From: Pedobacter sp. N36a
GTDB lineage: Bacteria > Bacteroidota > Bacteroidia > Sphingobacteriales > Sphingobacteriaceae
NCBI RefSeq assembly: GCF_014472395.1
Contig: NZ_JACSZW010000004.1
Span: 62,001-126,000, forward strand
DNA length: 64,000 nt
Direction of reading: 5' to 3'
Shown here: one piece after another, positions 36,252 through 44,872 of the stretch
How the letters are laid out: each line of letters opens with the position of its first letter
How positions within the stretch are numbered: position 1 is the first letter of the stretch
Position numbers and translations under genes: made by a program
The notes under the pieces: generated by a model
Told to the model about the DNA's origin: nothing
Seen by the model: only the letters and a program-made list of their open reading frames with translations
The model's database searches: none

Positions 36252-36986
36252 ATGATATTAAGAGCTGAGAATCTAATCAAAAAGTACAAACAGAGAACCG
36301 TTGTAAATGACGTTTCATTTTCTGTGAGCCAGGGAGAAATTGTGGGTTTACTTGGGCCTAACGGAGCGGGAAAAACCACCTCATTTTATATGATTGTAGG
36401 TTTGATCAAACCTAACGAAGGCACTATTTTTTTAGATGACGAAGACATCACTTCTGATGCCATGTACAAAAGGGCACAGAAAGGGATCGGTTATCTGGCT
36501 CAGGAAGCTTCTGTTTTCCGAAAACTATCTGTAGAAGATAACATTATGGCCATCCTGGAGATGACTAAAATGGGTAAAGAAGAACGTCATGAAAAACTAG
36601 ATGAGCTCATCAATGAATTCAGCTTACATAAAGTACGTAAAAACCGGGGCGATTTACTTTCCGGTGGAGAGCGTCGTAGAACGGAAATTGCAAGGGCATT
36701 AGCCGCAAGTCCGAATTTTATCCTGCTCGATGAGCCATTTGCAGGGGTCGATCCCATTGCCGTTGAAGAAATTCAAGGCATCGTTCATAAATTAAAACAG
36801 AAAAATATAGGTATCTTAATTACCGACCATAACGTGCAGGAAACACTTTCCATCACCGATAGGGCCTATTTACTATTTGAAGGTAAAATATTAGAATCCG
36901 GAACACCAGAAGTACTCGCTGCCAATGAAATGGTAAGACGTGTATATCTAGGTTCAAACTTCGTGCTCCGTACTAAAAAATTATAA
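36252..36986 (+). CDS. lptB: LPS export ABC transporter ATPase LptB
   Basis: A 244-residue cytosolic ATPase that drives lipopolysaccharide extraction from the inner membrane with LptFG. Walker A is GPNGAGKTT (near 36), the signature is [15 protein letters not shown] (near 136), Walker B is [13 protein letters not shown] (near 157), and the switch His is in ITDHNV (near 192). The [11 protein letters not shown] form of the signature is characteristic of LptB. It is 41 bp after recJ. Confidence 0.96.
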   Translation: MILRAENLIKKYKQRTVVNDVSFSVSQGEIVGLLGPNGAGKTTSFYMIVGLIKPNEGTIFLDDEDITSDAMYKRAQKGIGYLAQEASVFRKLSVEDNIMAILEMTKMGKEERHEKLDELINEFSLHKVRKNRGDLLSGGERRRTEIARALAASPNFILLDEPFAGVDPIAVEEIQGIVHKLKQKNIGILITDHNVQETLSITDRAYLLFEGKILESGTPEVLAANEMVRRVYLGSNFVLRTKKL

Positions 36987-37006
36987 CCCTTTATTTACCC
37001 CCACAC

Positions 37007-38518
37007 ATGGCTATAGTAAATTCAATTTTTACCTGGTATATGAAAAAGCGCGTCCATCAGATTGAGCTTTTCATGAAATATCCGCATGATGTACAGGAGG
37101 AATGGTTTCAGAAACTGATTTCCAGTGCTGCTGATACAGAATGGGGAACCAAATATGAGTACCGCTCTATTCTATCCCCCAGACAGTTTAAGCAAAGGGT
37201 ACCCATACAAAACTACGATACCTTAAAACCATACATAGAAAGGATGCTCAAAGGCGAGCAAAATATCCTTTGGCCTACAGAAATTAAGTGGTTTGCCAAG
37301 TCTTCAGGCACTACCAGCGACCGGAGTAAGTTCATTCCGGTATCCGAAGAGTCATTACAGGAGTGCCATTTCAAAGGTGGAAAAGATTTATTATCAATCT
37401 TTTGCAACAACCGCCCGGACAATCAGATTTTAACAGGAAAAGGATTGGTATTGGGTGGCAGTCACCAGATCAATCAGCTCAATGAAGATTCCTTTTATGG
37501 TGATTTATCGGCCGTACTGATCAAAAATCTACCCATGTGGGCCGAATATTACCGGACGCCAAACATTTCCATTGCCCTGATGGACAACTATGAGGAAAAA
37601 ATGGAAAAGATGGCAGAGGCTACCATCAAAGAAAATGTCACCAATATCGCCGGTGTACCTACCTGGACGCTCGTTTTAGCGAAAAAGGTATTGGAAATTA
37701 CTGGTAAGAAAAACCTGCTGGAAGTATGGCCAAACCTGGAACTTTACATCCACGGTGCGGTAAATTTTAAACCTTACAGAGAACAATTCAAAGAATTGAT
37801 TCCTAGTAATGAGATGTATTATCTGGAAACTTATAATGCATCGGAAGGATTCTTCGGGATTCAGGATGAAGTAAATTCCGACGAGCTGCTGCTGATGCTG
37901 GATTACGGCATTTACTATGAATTTTTACCGATTGAACTGCTGGATTCCGAAAACCCAGATACCTTATCCTTAGATCAGGTACAGCTCAATAAGAATTACG
38001 CCATCATCATCTCTACCAACGGCGGCCTTTGGCGATATATGATTGGTGATACGGTGCAATTTACCAGTCTATCTCCTTACCGCATTAAAATTACCGGAAG
38101 GACTAAACATTTCATCAATGCTTTTGGCGAAGAGGTCATCATCGACAATGCAGAACAGGCCATTTGTAAGGCTTGTACCGAAACCGGTGCGGTCTTTAAG
38201 GATTATACCGCCTGCCCTATTTATTTTAAAGGAGAAGAGGTTGGAGGCCATGAATGGATCATAGAATTCGATCAGCAGCCAAATAATTTTGAAAGATTTG
38301 TCGATATTTTGGATGCCACACTTCGTGAAGTCAATTCCGACTATGATGCCAAGCGTTTTAAAGACATGGCACTCCGCAGACCGAAAGTCCACAACGCGCC
38401 TTATAACACCTTTTACAACTGGTTAAAGTCTAAAGGCAAATTAGGTGGACAGCATAAGGTTCCGCGATTGGCAAATGAACGTACCTATGTGGAAGAAATT
38501 TTGCCAATGATGCGGTAA
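37007..38518 (+). CDS. GH3-family acyl-adenylating enzyme
   Basis: A 503-residue member of the GH3 (auxin-responsive) family, part of the adenylate-forming fold. Family members join an acid to an amino acid through an acyl-adenylate. The phosphate loop is FAKSSGTTSDRSKFIP (near 102-117), YNASEGFFGIQ near 278 is the adenine-binding region, and TGRTKHFINAFGEEV near 363 leads into the C-terminal domain. Bacterial members of this type are common in Bacteroidota, but their substrates are mostly unknown. It follows lptB by 20 bp. Confidence 0.9.
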   Translation: MAIVNSIFTWYMKKRVHQIELFMKYPHDVQEEWFQKLISSAADTEWGTKYEYRSILSPRQFKQRVPIQNYDTLKPYIERMLKGEQNILWPTEIKWFAKSSGTTSDRSKFIPVSEESLQECHFKGGKDLLSIFCNNRPDNQILTGKGLVLGGSHQINQLNEDSFYGDLSAVLIKNLPMWAEYYRTPNISIALMDNYEEKMEKMAEATIKENVTNIAGVPTWTLVLAKKVLEITGKKNLLEVWPNLELYIHGAVNFKPYREQFKELIPSNEMYYLETYNASEGFFGIQDEVNSDELLLMLDYGIYYEFLPIELLDSENPDTLSLDQVQLNKNYAIIISTNGGLWRYMIGDTVQFTSLSPYRIKITGRTKHFINAFGEEVIIDNAEQAICKACTETGAVFKDYTACPIYFKGEEVGGHEWIIEFDQQPNNFERFVDILDATLREVNSDYDAKRFKDMALRRPKVHNAPYNTFYNWLKSKGKLGGQHKVPRLANERTYVEEILPMMR

Positions 38519-38593
38519 ATAAATATTTCGGCGAGACCTATTGGAAATTAGCATTTATTTCGTTAAATTTAATTAGCTAATTACTAATGCGTT

Positions 38594-39022
38594 ATGAAAA
38601 CCGTAAAACAATTACTCAGCACTAAATCATCTGAAATTTTTTCCATTTCCACCGATGCATCGGTGTTAGATGGGCTTCAGTTAATGATGGAGAAAAATAT
38701 CAGCGCGCTGCTCATTATGGAGGAGCGTAAATTATTAGGAATTTTTACGGAAAGGGATTATGCCCGAAAGATTATTCTTCAAGGAAAAACCTCTGTAGAT
38801 ACGCCAATCCATGAAGTCATGACAGCTTCACCAATTACAGTGTCCACAGGAGATAGCCTGGACCATTGTATGCAAACGATGACCGATAAACACATCCGAC
38901 ATTTACCGGTGATTCAGGGGGGGGAATTAATGGGCATGGTCTCTATTGGTGATGTGGTGAAATTTATCATAGAAGATCAAAAACAAACGATTTCTCAGCT
39001 CGAAAGCTATATCAGCAGCTAG
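38594..39022 (+). CDS. CBS-domain pair protein
   Basis: A 142-residue protein made of two CBS motifs (about residues 8-60 and 75-130), with FTERDYARKI and HIRHLPVIQGGELMGMVSIGDV. Such pairs bind adenine nucleotides and act as energy sensors. It has no other domain. Its own transcription unit ends in the strong palindrome described next. The target protein is unknown. Confidence 0.92.
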   Translation: MKTVKQLLSTKSSEIFSISTDASVLDGLQLMMEKNISALLIMEERKLLGIFTERDYARKIILQGKTSVDTPIHEVMTASPITVSTGDSLDHCMQTMTDKHIRHLPVIQGGELMGMVSIGDVVKFIIEDQKQTISQLESYISS

Positions 39023-39054
39023 ATCCCGGAAAGCATTAAACAAATCATATTTTA

Positions 39055-39094
39055 AACAAAGAAGCCGATGCTGTACAGCATCGGCTTCTTTGTT
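39055..39094. terminator. Bidirectional terminator, 40 bp perfect palindrome
   Basis: The 40 bp are completely self-complementary (half site AACAAAGAAGCCGATGCTGT). It separates the CBS gene from the convergent M13 peptidase gene. Confidence 0.9.
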
Positions 39095-39132
39095 GATATT
39101 CTATTTCCAGCTGACCAAATTTTCAATTTAGC

Positions 39133-41175
39133 TTACCAGATTTTAACACGTTTTTCCGGTGCCAGGTATAAAGAATCTTTCGCAGTTACCTTAAACGCGG
39201 TATACCAGTCCGGGATATTTCTTACCACACCATTCACTCTGAATTTAGCAGGAGAATGCGGGTCTGTACCGACCTGATTTCTTAAAGATTCATTATTTGA
39301 TTTGTTCAGCCAAACCTGACCCCAACCGATAAATACCCTTTGTTCACCTGTGAAACCATCCATTACTGGTGCTGGTTTACCATTTAAGCTAGCTTTGTAA
39401 GCTTTTAAAGCGATACTTAAACCACCAAGGTCACCGATGTTCTCCCCCAAAGTAAACGCACCATTCACTTTCAGGTCTGGGAACACCTGAAATGCACTGT
39501 ATTGTGCAATCAGCGCCTGAGTTCTCTTTTTAAATTCTTCGTTATCTTTTGGAGTCCACCAGTTGCGCATCACGCCATCTCCGTCAAAAGTACTGCCTTG
39601 ATCATCAAAACCATGCCCTACTTCGTGTCCGATTACCGCACCAATACCACCATAATTTACCGCATCTTCAGCGTCCATATCAAAGAAAGGAGGCTGTAAG
39701 ATTGCTGCGGGGAATACGATTTCGTTTAATGTCGGGTTGTAATAAGCATTCACCGTTTGTGGCGTCATACCCCACTCTGAACGATCTACCGGTTTACCTA
39801 ATTTGTTCAGGTTACGGTTGTATTCAAACTCAGCAGCACGTTTCTCATTTCCGTAAAGATCATGTTTCACTACTTTCAAAGAAGAATAATTTCTCCATTT
39901 ATCAGGGTATCCGATTTTCGGAGTGAATTTACTGATTTTCACTAAAGCTTGTTTTTTAGTCTCTGGACTCATCCAGTCTAATTCTTTAATGCTGGTTTCA
40001 TAAGATTTCAACAAATTATCTACAAGCTTCAGCATACGTTCTTTTGCTGCAGGCGGGAAATGCTTCTCTACATATAATTTACCTACCATTTCGCCAAGGC
40101 TGCCGTTCACCACATCTACAGCTCTGCGCCATCTTGGTTTTTGTTCTTTTACACCATAGAGTGTTTTTGCATAGAAATCGAAGTTCTCTTCGTCAATTGC
40201 AGTGGTCAGCGCAGAACCTGCTCCTGTCAACGCACTCCATTTCAAATACGTTTTCCAGGTATCTAAAGGGGTGTTTTTAAAGATCGTATTCAGGTCTTTT
40301 GTATAAGCTACCTGCGTGATCACCAAACTGTCCTGACCTTTCACACCAGCTTCCGTCAATAAAGTTGTCCAGTCAAAATCAGGAGTCAATTTACCCAGAT
40401 CTTGGATGGCATACTTATTATAAAGCCCAGCCATGTTTCTGGTTTCCTCTTTTTTCATGTGTTTAGAAGCCAATAAAGTCTCTAATGCCATGATCTGAGC
40501 TGCTTTTGCTTTTCCATCGGGAACACCTGCAAGTCCTAACATCTTTTCGATGTGCAGTACATATTTAGCACGTGTTTCTTTTGACTTGGCATCCTGAAGC
40601 AGGTAATACTCTCTTTCTGGTAATCCTAAACCGCCTTGCCAGGTGTAAAGCATATATTTTTTAGGATCTTTAAAATCTTCAATGATCCCTACACTAAAAG
40701 GAATATAGTTACCGATTTTGTTCGCATAAGCGAAATAAGCAGAAAGGTCTTTATTGGAAGCAATGCCGTCAATCTTTTTAAATTCCGCTTGCATTGGCGC
40801 TAATCCAATAGAATCACGCACTTTCATGTTCATATAAGACTCATAAAAATCACCGATCTTTTGCTGATCAGATCCTTCTGAAGCCTTGTCTTTAGCCGCA
40901 TTCTCGATGATAGCTTTCACATCTTCCTGAGCTTTATCATTCACAATAGCACCGGCCCCATAAGAAGATTTATCAGCAGGAATCTTGGTGTTTTTAATCC
41001 AGGTGCCATTGACGTATTCCATGAAATTGTTACCAGGAGCAACAGTAGTATCCATGTTTTTAAGAACGATTCCGGAATGCAATTCCTTGCTTTTATCGGA
41101 GCTGCTGCAGGCAGAAAGCAGCAGCATAGACCCTGCAACCACTTGGATTCCAATCGATTTTTTGATATTTATCAT
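39133..41175 (-). CDS. M13-family zinc metallopeptidase (PepO/neprilysin-like), lipoprotein
   Basis: A 680-residue peptidase. The lipoprotein signal ends at SAC (Cys23). Peptidase_M13_N occupies about residues 50-440. The catalytic part has VIGHEVGHGFDDQG with the HExxH zinc site (near 535-550) and GENIGDLGG with the third zinc ligand and the following Asp (near 600). The C-terminal segment has CAWC-like family features in a divergent form, and the protein ends in VKIW. It probably degrades small peptides in the cell envelope. Confidence 0.95.
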   Translation of the reverse strand: MINIKKSIGIQVVAGSMLLLSACSSSDKSKELHSGIVLKNMDTTVAPGNNFMEYVNGTWIKNTKIPADKSSYGAGAIVNDKAQEDVKAIIENAAKDKASEGSDQQKIGDFYESYMNMKVRDSIGLAPMQAEFKKIDGIASNKDLSAYFAYANKIGNYIPFSVGIIEDFKDPKKYMLYTWQGGLGLPEREYYLLQDAKSKETRAKYVLHIEKMLGLAGVPDGKAKAAQIMALETLLASKHMKKEETRNMAGLYNKYAIQDLGKLTPDFDWTTLLTEAGVKGQDSLVITQVAYTKDLNTIFKNTPLDTWKTYLKWSALTGAGSALTTAIDEENFDFYAKTLYGVKEQKPRWRRAVDVVNGSLGEMVGKLYVEKHFPPAAKERMLKLVDNLLKSYETSIKELDWMSPETKKQALVKISKFTPKIGYPDKWRNYSSLKVVKHDLYGNEKRAAEFEYNRNLNKLGKPVDRSEWGMTPQTVNAYYNPTLNEIVFPAAILQPPFFDMDAEDAVNYGGIGAVIGHEVGHGFDDQGSTFDGDGVMRNWWTPKDNEEFKKRTQALIAQYSAFQVFPDLKVNGAFTLGENIGDLGGLSIALKAYKASLNGKPAPVMDGFTGEQRVFIGWGQVWLNKSNNESLRNQVGTDPHSPAKFRVNGVVRNIPDWYTAFKVTAKDSLYLAPEKRVKIW

Positions 41176-41242
41176 ATAAAAATAATATAGGTATGTATCA
41201 AATTTAACAAAAGATATGGAATCGGTGGTTAGCTTGATGAAA

Positions 41243-41701
41243 TTAGCTCAACGCGATAAAAATATCAACTTCTGCCACTTCAGGATTTTGTGCCTTAGCA
41301 CCGTAGACCTCGAAATCTGTGGTATAAGCACGTGATATTCCTGATTTCCAAATGTCTAGCCAAGCATTAAAAACCAATCCCTCCTGCATATTGCCTTTCA
41401 GCGCATATTTTTGATAAGCACCGCCTGTAATGGTTACTCCACGCATTCCTTCAGGAACTTCATCCAGATCTTGAACTGCATAACCGATTACCGTGGTATA
41501 AGGCTGGCTATAATCGCCTTCGTAGTCTGTATAAATGCTATATACTTCATCGCGAAGTTTATTCGCAATTTTTGCCCCAATATTTTCGCCAATAAACCTA
41601 GCCCATAATGCTGGAATATCAATAGCTGCTTTACCGGGATCATTACTGGTTCTCACTGAAATACCCACCACAAAAAAGGGGGCTAATGTTACGTTTTCCA
41701 T
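41243..41701 (-). CDS. GyrI-like/effector-binding domain protein
   Basis: A 152-residue single-domain protein of the AraC effector-binding / GyrI-like superfamily, with KLRDEVYSIYTDYEGDYSQP and VIGYAVQDLDEVPEGMRGV in the first half. The ATG at 41701 is preferred to the TTG at 41707. It lacks a DNA-binding domain. Family members bind small hydrophobic molecules or gyrase. The function here is unknown. It is separated from the M13 gene by 67 bp on the same strand. Confidence 0.82.
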   Translation of the reverse strand: MENVTLAPFFVVGISVRTSNDPGKAAIDIPALWARFIGENIGAKIANKLRDEVYSIYTDYEGDYSQPYTTVIGYAVQDLDEVPEGMRGVTITGGAYQKYALKGNMQEGLVFNAWLDIWKSGISRAYTTDFEVYGAKAQNPEVAEVDIFIALS

Positions 41702-41922
41702 TTTCAAATTTTTAATGCGTTAATGATTGATGCTGCAAATTTAAAGGAGCTTGTGACAACAGTATGTCAGAGCCATTTGATTTTTAACATCGCAATGTCA
41801 TCAATTGATAGAAATATAGCCCCTGATATGACCTCCCGTTTAAATTTACGTTAAATATTTAATCCTTAATGCTCAGTTAACATGAGCCCCATAACTTCAT
41901 AGTAAATCAAAAATATAGGACG

Positions 41923-43053
41923 ATGATCAGTACAAAGATTCTTTATAAAGCAGTTTTTAAAAAAAATCCGGTAGATGACAGTCACACTTTCCAGCCATTG
42001 CCATCACCAACAGGAAGCTATCCTTACCGCTTAACTCTGGAGGCAAAATCGGATAATCCTAGTCCACAGGCAATGGTGTTCCACATGGTGGGCGACACCG
42101 GTGGATTTAAACAGCCTGACCTGCAAAAACAGATCGCCGGCCAAATGGCCCAGCAGTACCTGCAAGCGGTATGTCCAGAAGAACGCCCTGCATTTTTATA
42201 CCATTTGGGAGACCTTGTTTACCATTATGGAGAAGCAGATCAGTATGAAGACCAGTTTTTGAAACCTTATGAAAGCTATCCAGGCCCGATATATGCGATT
42301 GCCGGAAACCACGATACGGATGTAAATCCCAACTCAAGCGAGCGTTACGAGCCTCTTGAAGCCTTTTACACTGCATTTTGCAATACCTGTCCTGCTACGC
42401 TTCATTTCGGATCTGGCATCAGCAGAAAAAGCCAGGTGCAACCCAATGTATATTGGACGATGGAAAGCCCATTGGCCACCATTATCGGCCTCCACACCAA
42501 TGTACCTAAGTTTGGCTGCATTAAAAAAGAGCAGCAGGATTGGTTTATAAAAGAACTGAAACATGCGGCTAAATACAGTTCGGAAAAAGCCATTATTGTA
42601 TGTATGCACCATGCGCCTTATTCGGCGGATGTAAATCATGGCTCCAGCATGCCAATGGTAGAATTTCTGGAAGCTTCTTTTGAAGCAACGGGTGTAAAGC
42701 CCGACTTAATCTTCAGCGGACATGTGCACAACTACCAGCGCTTTACCAAGCAATATCCGGATGGAAAAATCCTTCCTTTTGTGGTGGCAGGTGCTGGTGG
42801 TTTCGACGAACTTCATGCCTTAGCGGATCCGGAGGAACAAGATTACCAGACGGAGAACGAATTACTAGATCAGGTGGCATTGGAAAACTATTGCGACAAC
42901 AAGCATGGTTTCCTGAAAATTGCCATTGAAAAAACACCTTTTAAATTTACCATCAAAGGTGAATACTATACCCTTTCTGGCAAAAACGCTGAAAATAACG
43001 ACCATGAAGCTAGATTATTCGATGAATTCATAGTAGATCTGACCGGCAGGTAA
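41923..43053 (+). CDS. Calcineurin-like metallophosphoesterase
   Basis: A 376-residue phosphoesterase with all five motif blocks: GDTGG (near 52), HLGDLVYHYGEADQYEDQF (near 90), AGNHDTD (near 127), CMHHAPY (near 228) and FSGHVHNYQR (near 265). No signal peptide is visible. It resembles purple-acid-phosphatase-like phosphohydrolases. The substrate is unknown. It is a single gene upstream of an ECF sigma operon but probably independent of it. Confidence 0.9.
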   Translation: MISTKILYKAVFKKNPVDDSHTFQPLPSPTGSYPYRLTLEAKSDNPSPQAMVFHMVGDTGGFKQPDLQKQIAGQMAQQYLQAVCPEERPAFLYHLGDLVYHYGEADQYEDQFLKPYESYPGPIYAIAGNHDTDVNPNSSERYEPLEAFYTAFCNTCPATLHFGSGISRKSQVQPNVYWTMESPLATIIGLHTNVPKFGCIKKEQQDWFIKELKHAAKYSSEKAIIVCMHHAPYSADVNHGSSMPMVEFLEASFEATGVKPDLIFSGHVHNYQRFTKQYPDGKILPFVVAGAGGFDELHALADPEEQDYQTENELLDQVALENYCDNKHGFLKIAIEKTPFKFTIKGEYYTLSGKNAENNDHEARLFDEFIVDLTGR

Positions 43054-43117
43054 ACAGCGATTAAGGATCTCCCTTCTGTTTTCTTGTTTATTTTTTATAA
43101 CATTGAGCCGGATATTT

Positions 43118-43726
43118 ATGGGGATACAAAGATCGGAGCAACTGGAGGACAAGAAACTACTCACTAAATTGAAGGAGGGAGATGAGCTCGCATTTGTAAG
43201 AATCTACAATCAGTATCGAAATAAAGTGTATAATTATGCGTATCAGCTGAGTAAATCAGCTGATACTGCCGAGGAGATTGTTCAAGAAGTATTTATCAGA
43301 ATCTGGCAAAAACGCGCACAAATCAATACAGATTTCTCTTTTCAGGGCTACATTAAAAAAATCACGTTAAACCATGTGCTGAATCACCTGAAAAAGATTG
43401 CCCGTGAAAAGGCTTTACAGGAAGAAGTATTCCTACACATTACTGGAAATACCAGTCGGGCGGAAGATAAATTGCTCGAGAAAGAGCTGAGAAAGGTATA
43501 TGAAGAGGCCATTGCACAGCTACCTGTGCAGAAGAAACTCATCTATCAAATGGTGCGTACAGAAGAATTGAGCCATGAAGAAATTGCCATAAAACTGAGT
43601 ATTTCCAAGAACACCGTAAAAAACCACATGGTGGAAGCCAGCAAATTTGTGCGAGACTATGTCCGTAAAAATGGCGGTATCATCTGTTTTATTCTTGCTT
43701 CTTCAAATTATTTTCATTCCAACTAG
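43118..43726 (+). CDS. ECF RNA polymerase sigma-70 factor, Bacteroidota FecI-like type
   Basis: A 202-residue sigma factor with region 2 (YNQYRNKVYNYAYQLSKSAD and EEIVQEVFIRIWQKR, about 25-75) and region 4 (LSHEEIAIKLSISKNTVKNHM, about 150-175). The ATG at 43118 is favoured over a TTG 15 bp upstream. A FecR anti-sigma gene follows after 35 bp, and an STN-domain TonB receptor after that. The three form a classical cell-surface signalling unit, in which the receptor signals through FecR to release the sigma factor. Confidence 0.94.
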   Translation: MGIQRSEQLEDKKLLTKLKEGDELAFVRIYNQYRNKVYNYAYQLSKSADTAEEIVQEVFIRIWQKRAQINTDFSFQGYIKKITLNHVLNHLKKIAREKALQEEVFLHITGNTSRAEDKLLEKELRKVYEEAIAQLPVQKKLIYQMVRTEELSHEEIAIKLSISKNTVKNHMVEASKFVRDYVRKNGGIICFILASSNYFHSN

Positions 43727-43761
43727 TCCTACCTGCGCTTACAGTTGTATAGTAAGTAGTC

Positions 43762-44766
43762 ATGGAAGAAAAAGAAGAGTTAGCCCGTCTATATCAACTG
43801 TATTTAAGCAACCGCTGTACTGCGGGTGAACTGAATCGTTTTTTTACCCTTATCCAAAAAGGAAAAGAGGAGGACCAGCTCCAAAATCTATTGTCTGGAA
43901 CCTGGGATCAAACCCCAATGGCACCGGAAACTGGTCTAATTCCTTATTTCCTGCCTCAGGAAAACCTGCAGAAAACCGCAGCAATGACTAAAGCTTCTGC
44001 TCCGCGAAAATTATATCCAATGTTCAGGTATGCAGCTGCAATTGCAGCAATACTGCTCCTATTTTTCGGAATTTACTTTTACCGATCTGAATTGCAGCAA
44101 AGTATTGGAGCTGGAGCAAAAATGGAAATAGCCAGTGTAACCAGTAGCCGCCGACAAATACAGCTTCCAGATGGCACAAAAGTATGGCTGAGTCCACATA
44201 GTAAATTAACCTATCCCGCTGCTTTTGAAGGAGCACAGCGTTTGGTCAGCCTGGATGGTGAAGCCTTTTTTGAAGTCGCTCATGACAGCGAGCATCCTTT
44301 CCTCATCAAATCAGGAAAAGTCAGCACCCGCGTACTGGGTACAAGTTTCAACTTTTCGGCATATGCCGAGCAGGAAGATGTAAATGTGACCTTGGTAACC
44401 GGAAAAGTAGCCGTCTCTTTTGATGCAAATGGAAAAACTACAGAAGCGATCATTACCGCCAATCAGCGTGTATCTGTGAATAAGAAAAAAGAAAAAATGA
44501 GTACGGAAAACTTCCCGGATGCGAAAGATTTCCTGAACAGGCGAATTGGACGCTTCGATTATAAAGGAACGCCGCTTTCTGAAGTGGCTGAGGACCTGGA
44601 AATGCAGTATAAAGTACAGATCATCCTCGCTCCGGAATTACAAAACCACCATTTCTATGGTCATTTAAATATGAACACAGACCTGGTACAGACCTTGAAA
44701 AAGCTTTGTACGGTCATGGAAACGAATTGGGAAAAAGATGGAGGGCAATATGTAATCACAAAATAA
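43762..44766 (+). CDS. FecR-family anti-sigma factor
   Basis: A 334-residue single-span membrane protein. A short cytosolic part (about 1-85) binds the sigma factor. One helix follows (about 89-106, FRYAAAIAAILLLFFGIYFY). The FecR periplasmic domain has RRQIQLPDGTKVWLSPHSKL (near 132-151) and GEAFFEVAHDSEHPFLIKSG. A C-terminal DUF4974 has FDYKGTPLSEVAEDLEMQYK (near 264). It lies between the ECF sigma factor and the TonB receptor it most probably senses. Confidence 0.93.
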   Translation: MEEKEELARLYQLYLSNRCTAGELNRFFTLIQKGKEEDQLQNLLSGTWDQTPMAPETGLIPYFLPQENLQKTAAMTKASAPRKLYPMFRYAAAIAAILLLFFGIYFYRSELQQSIGAGAKMEIASVTSSRRQIQLPDGTKVWLSPHSKLTYPAAFEGAQRLVSLDGEAFFEVAHDSEHPFLIKSGKVSTRVLGTSFNFSAYAEQEDVNVTLVTGKVAVSFDANGKTTEAIITANQRVSVNKKKEKMSTENFPDAKDFLNRRIGRFDYKGTPLSEVAEDLEMQYKVQIILAPELQNHHFYGHLNMNTDLVQTLKKLCTVMETNWEKDGGQYVITK

Positions 44767-44872
44767 ATGTCCGGCTTCTAGAAAAGAAGACCGGACAAGT
44801 ACCTCAATCAATTTCAAATGCCCGAGCCTTGAGAACTTAAGGGCAAATAAAATCAACATTTAATATAAAGTT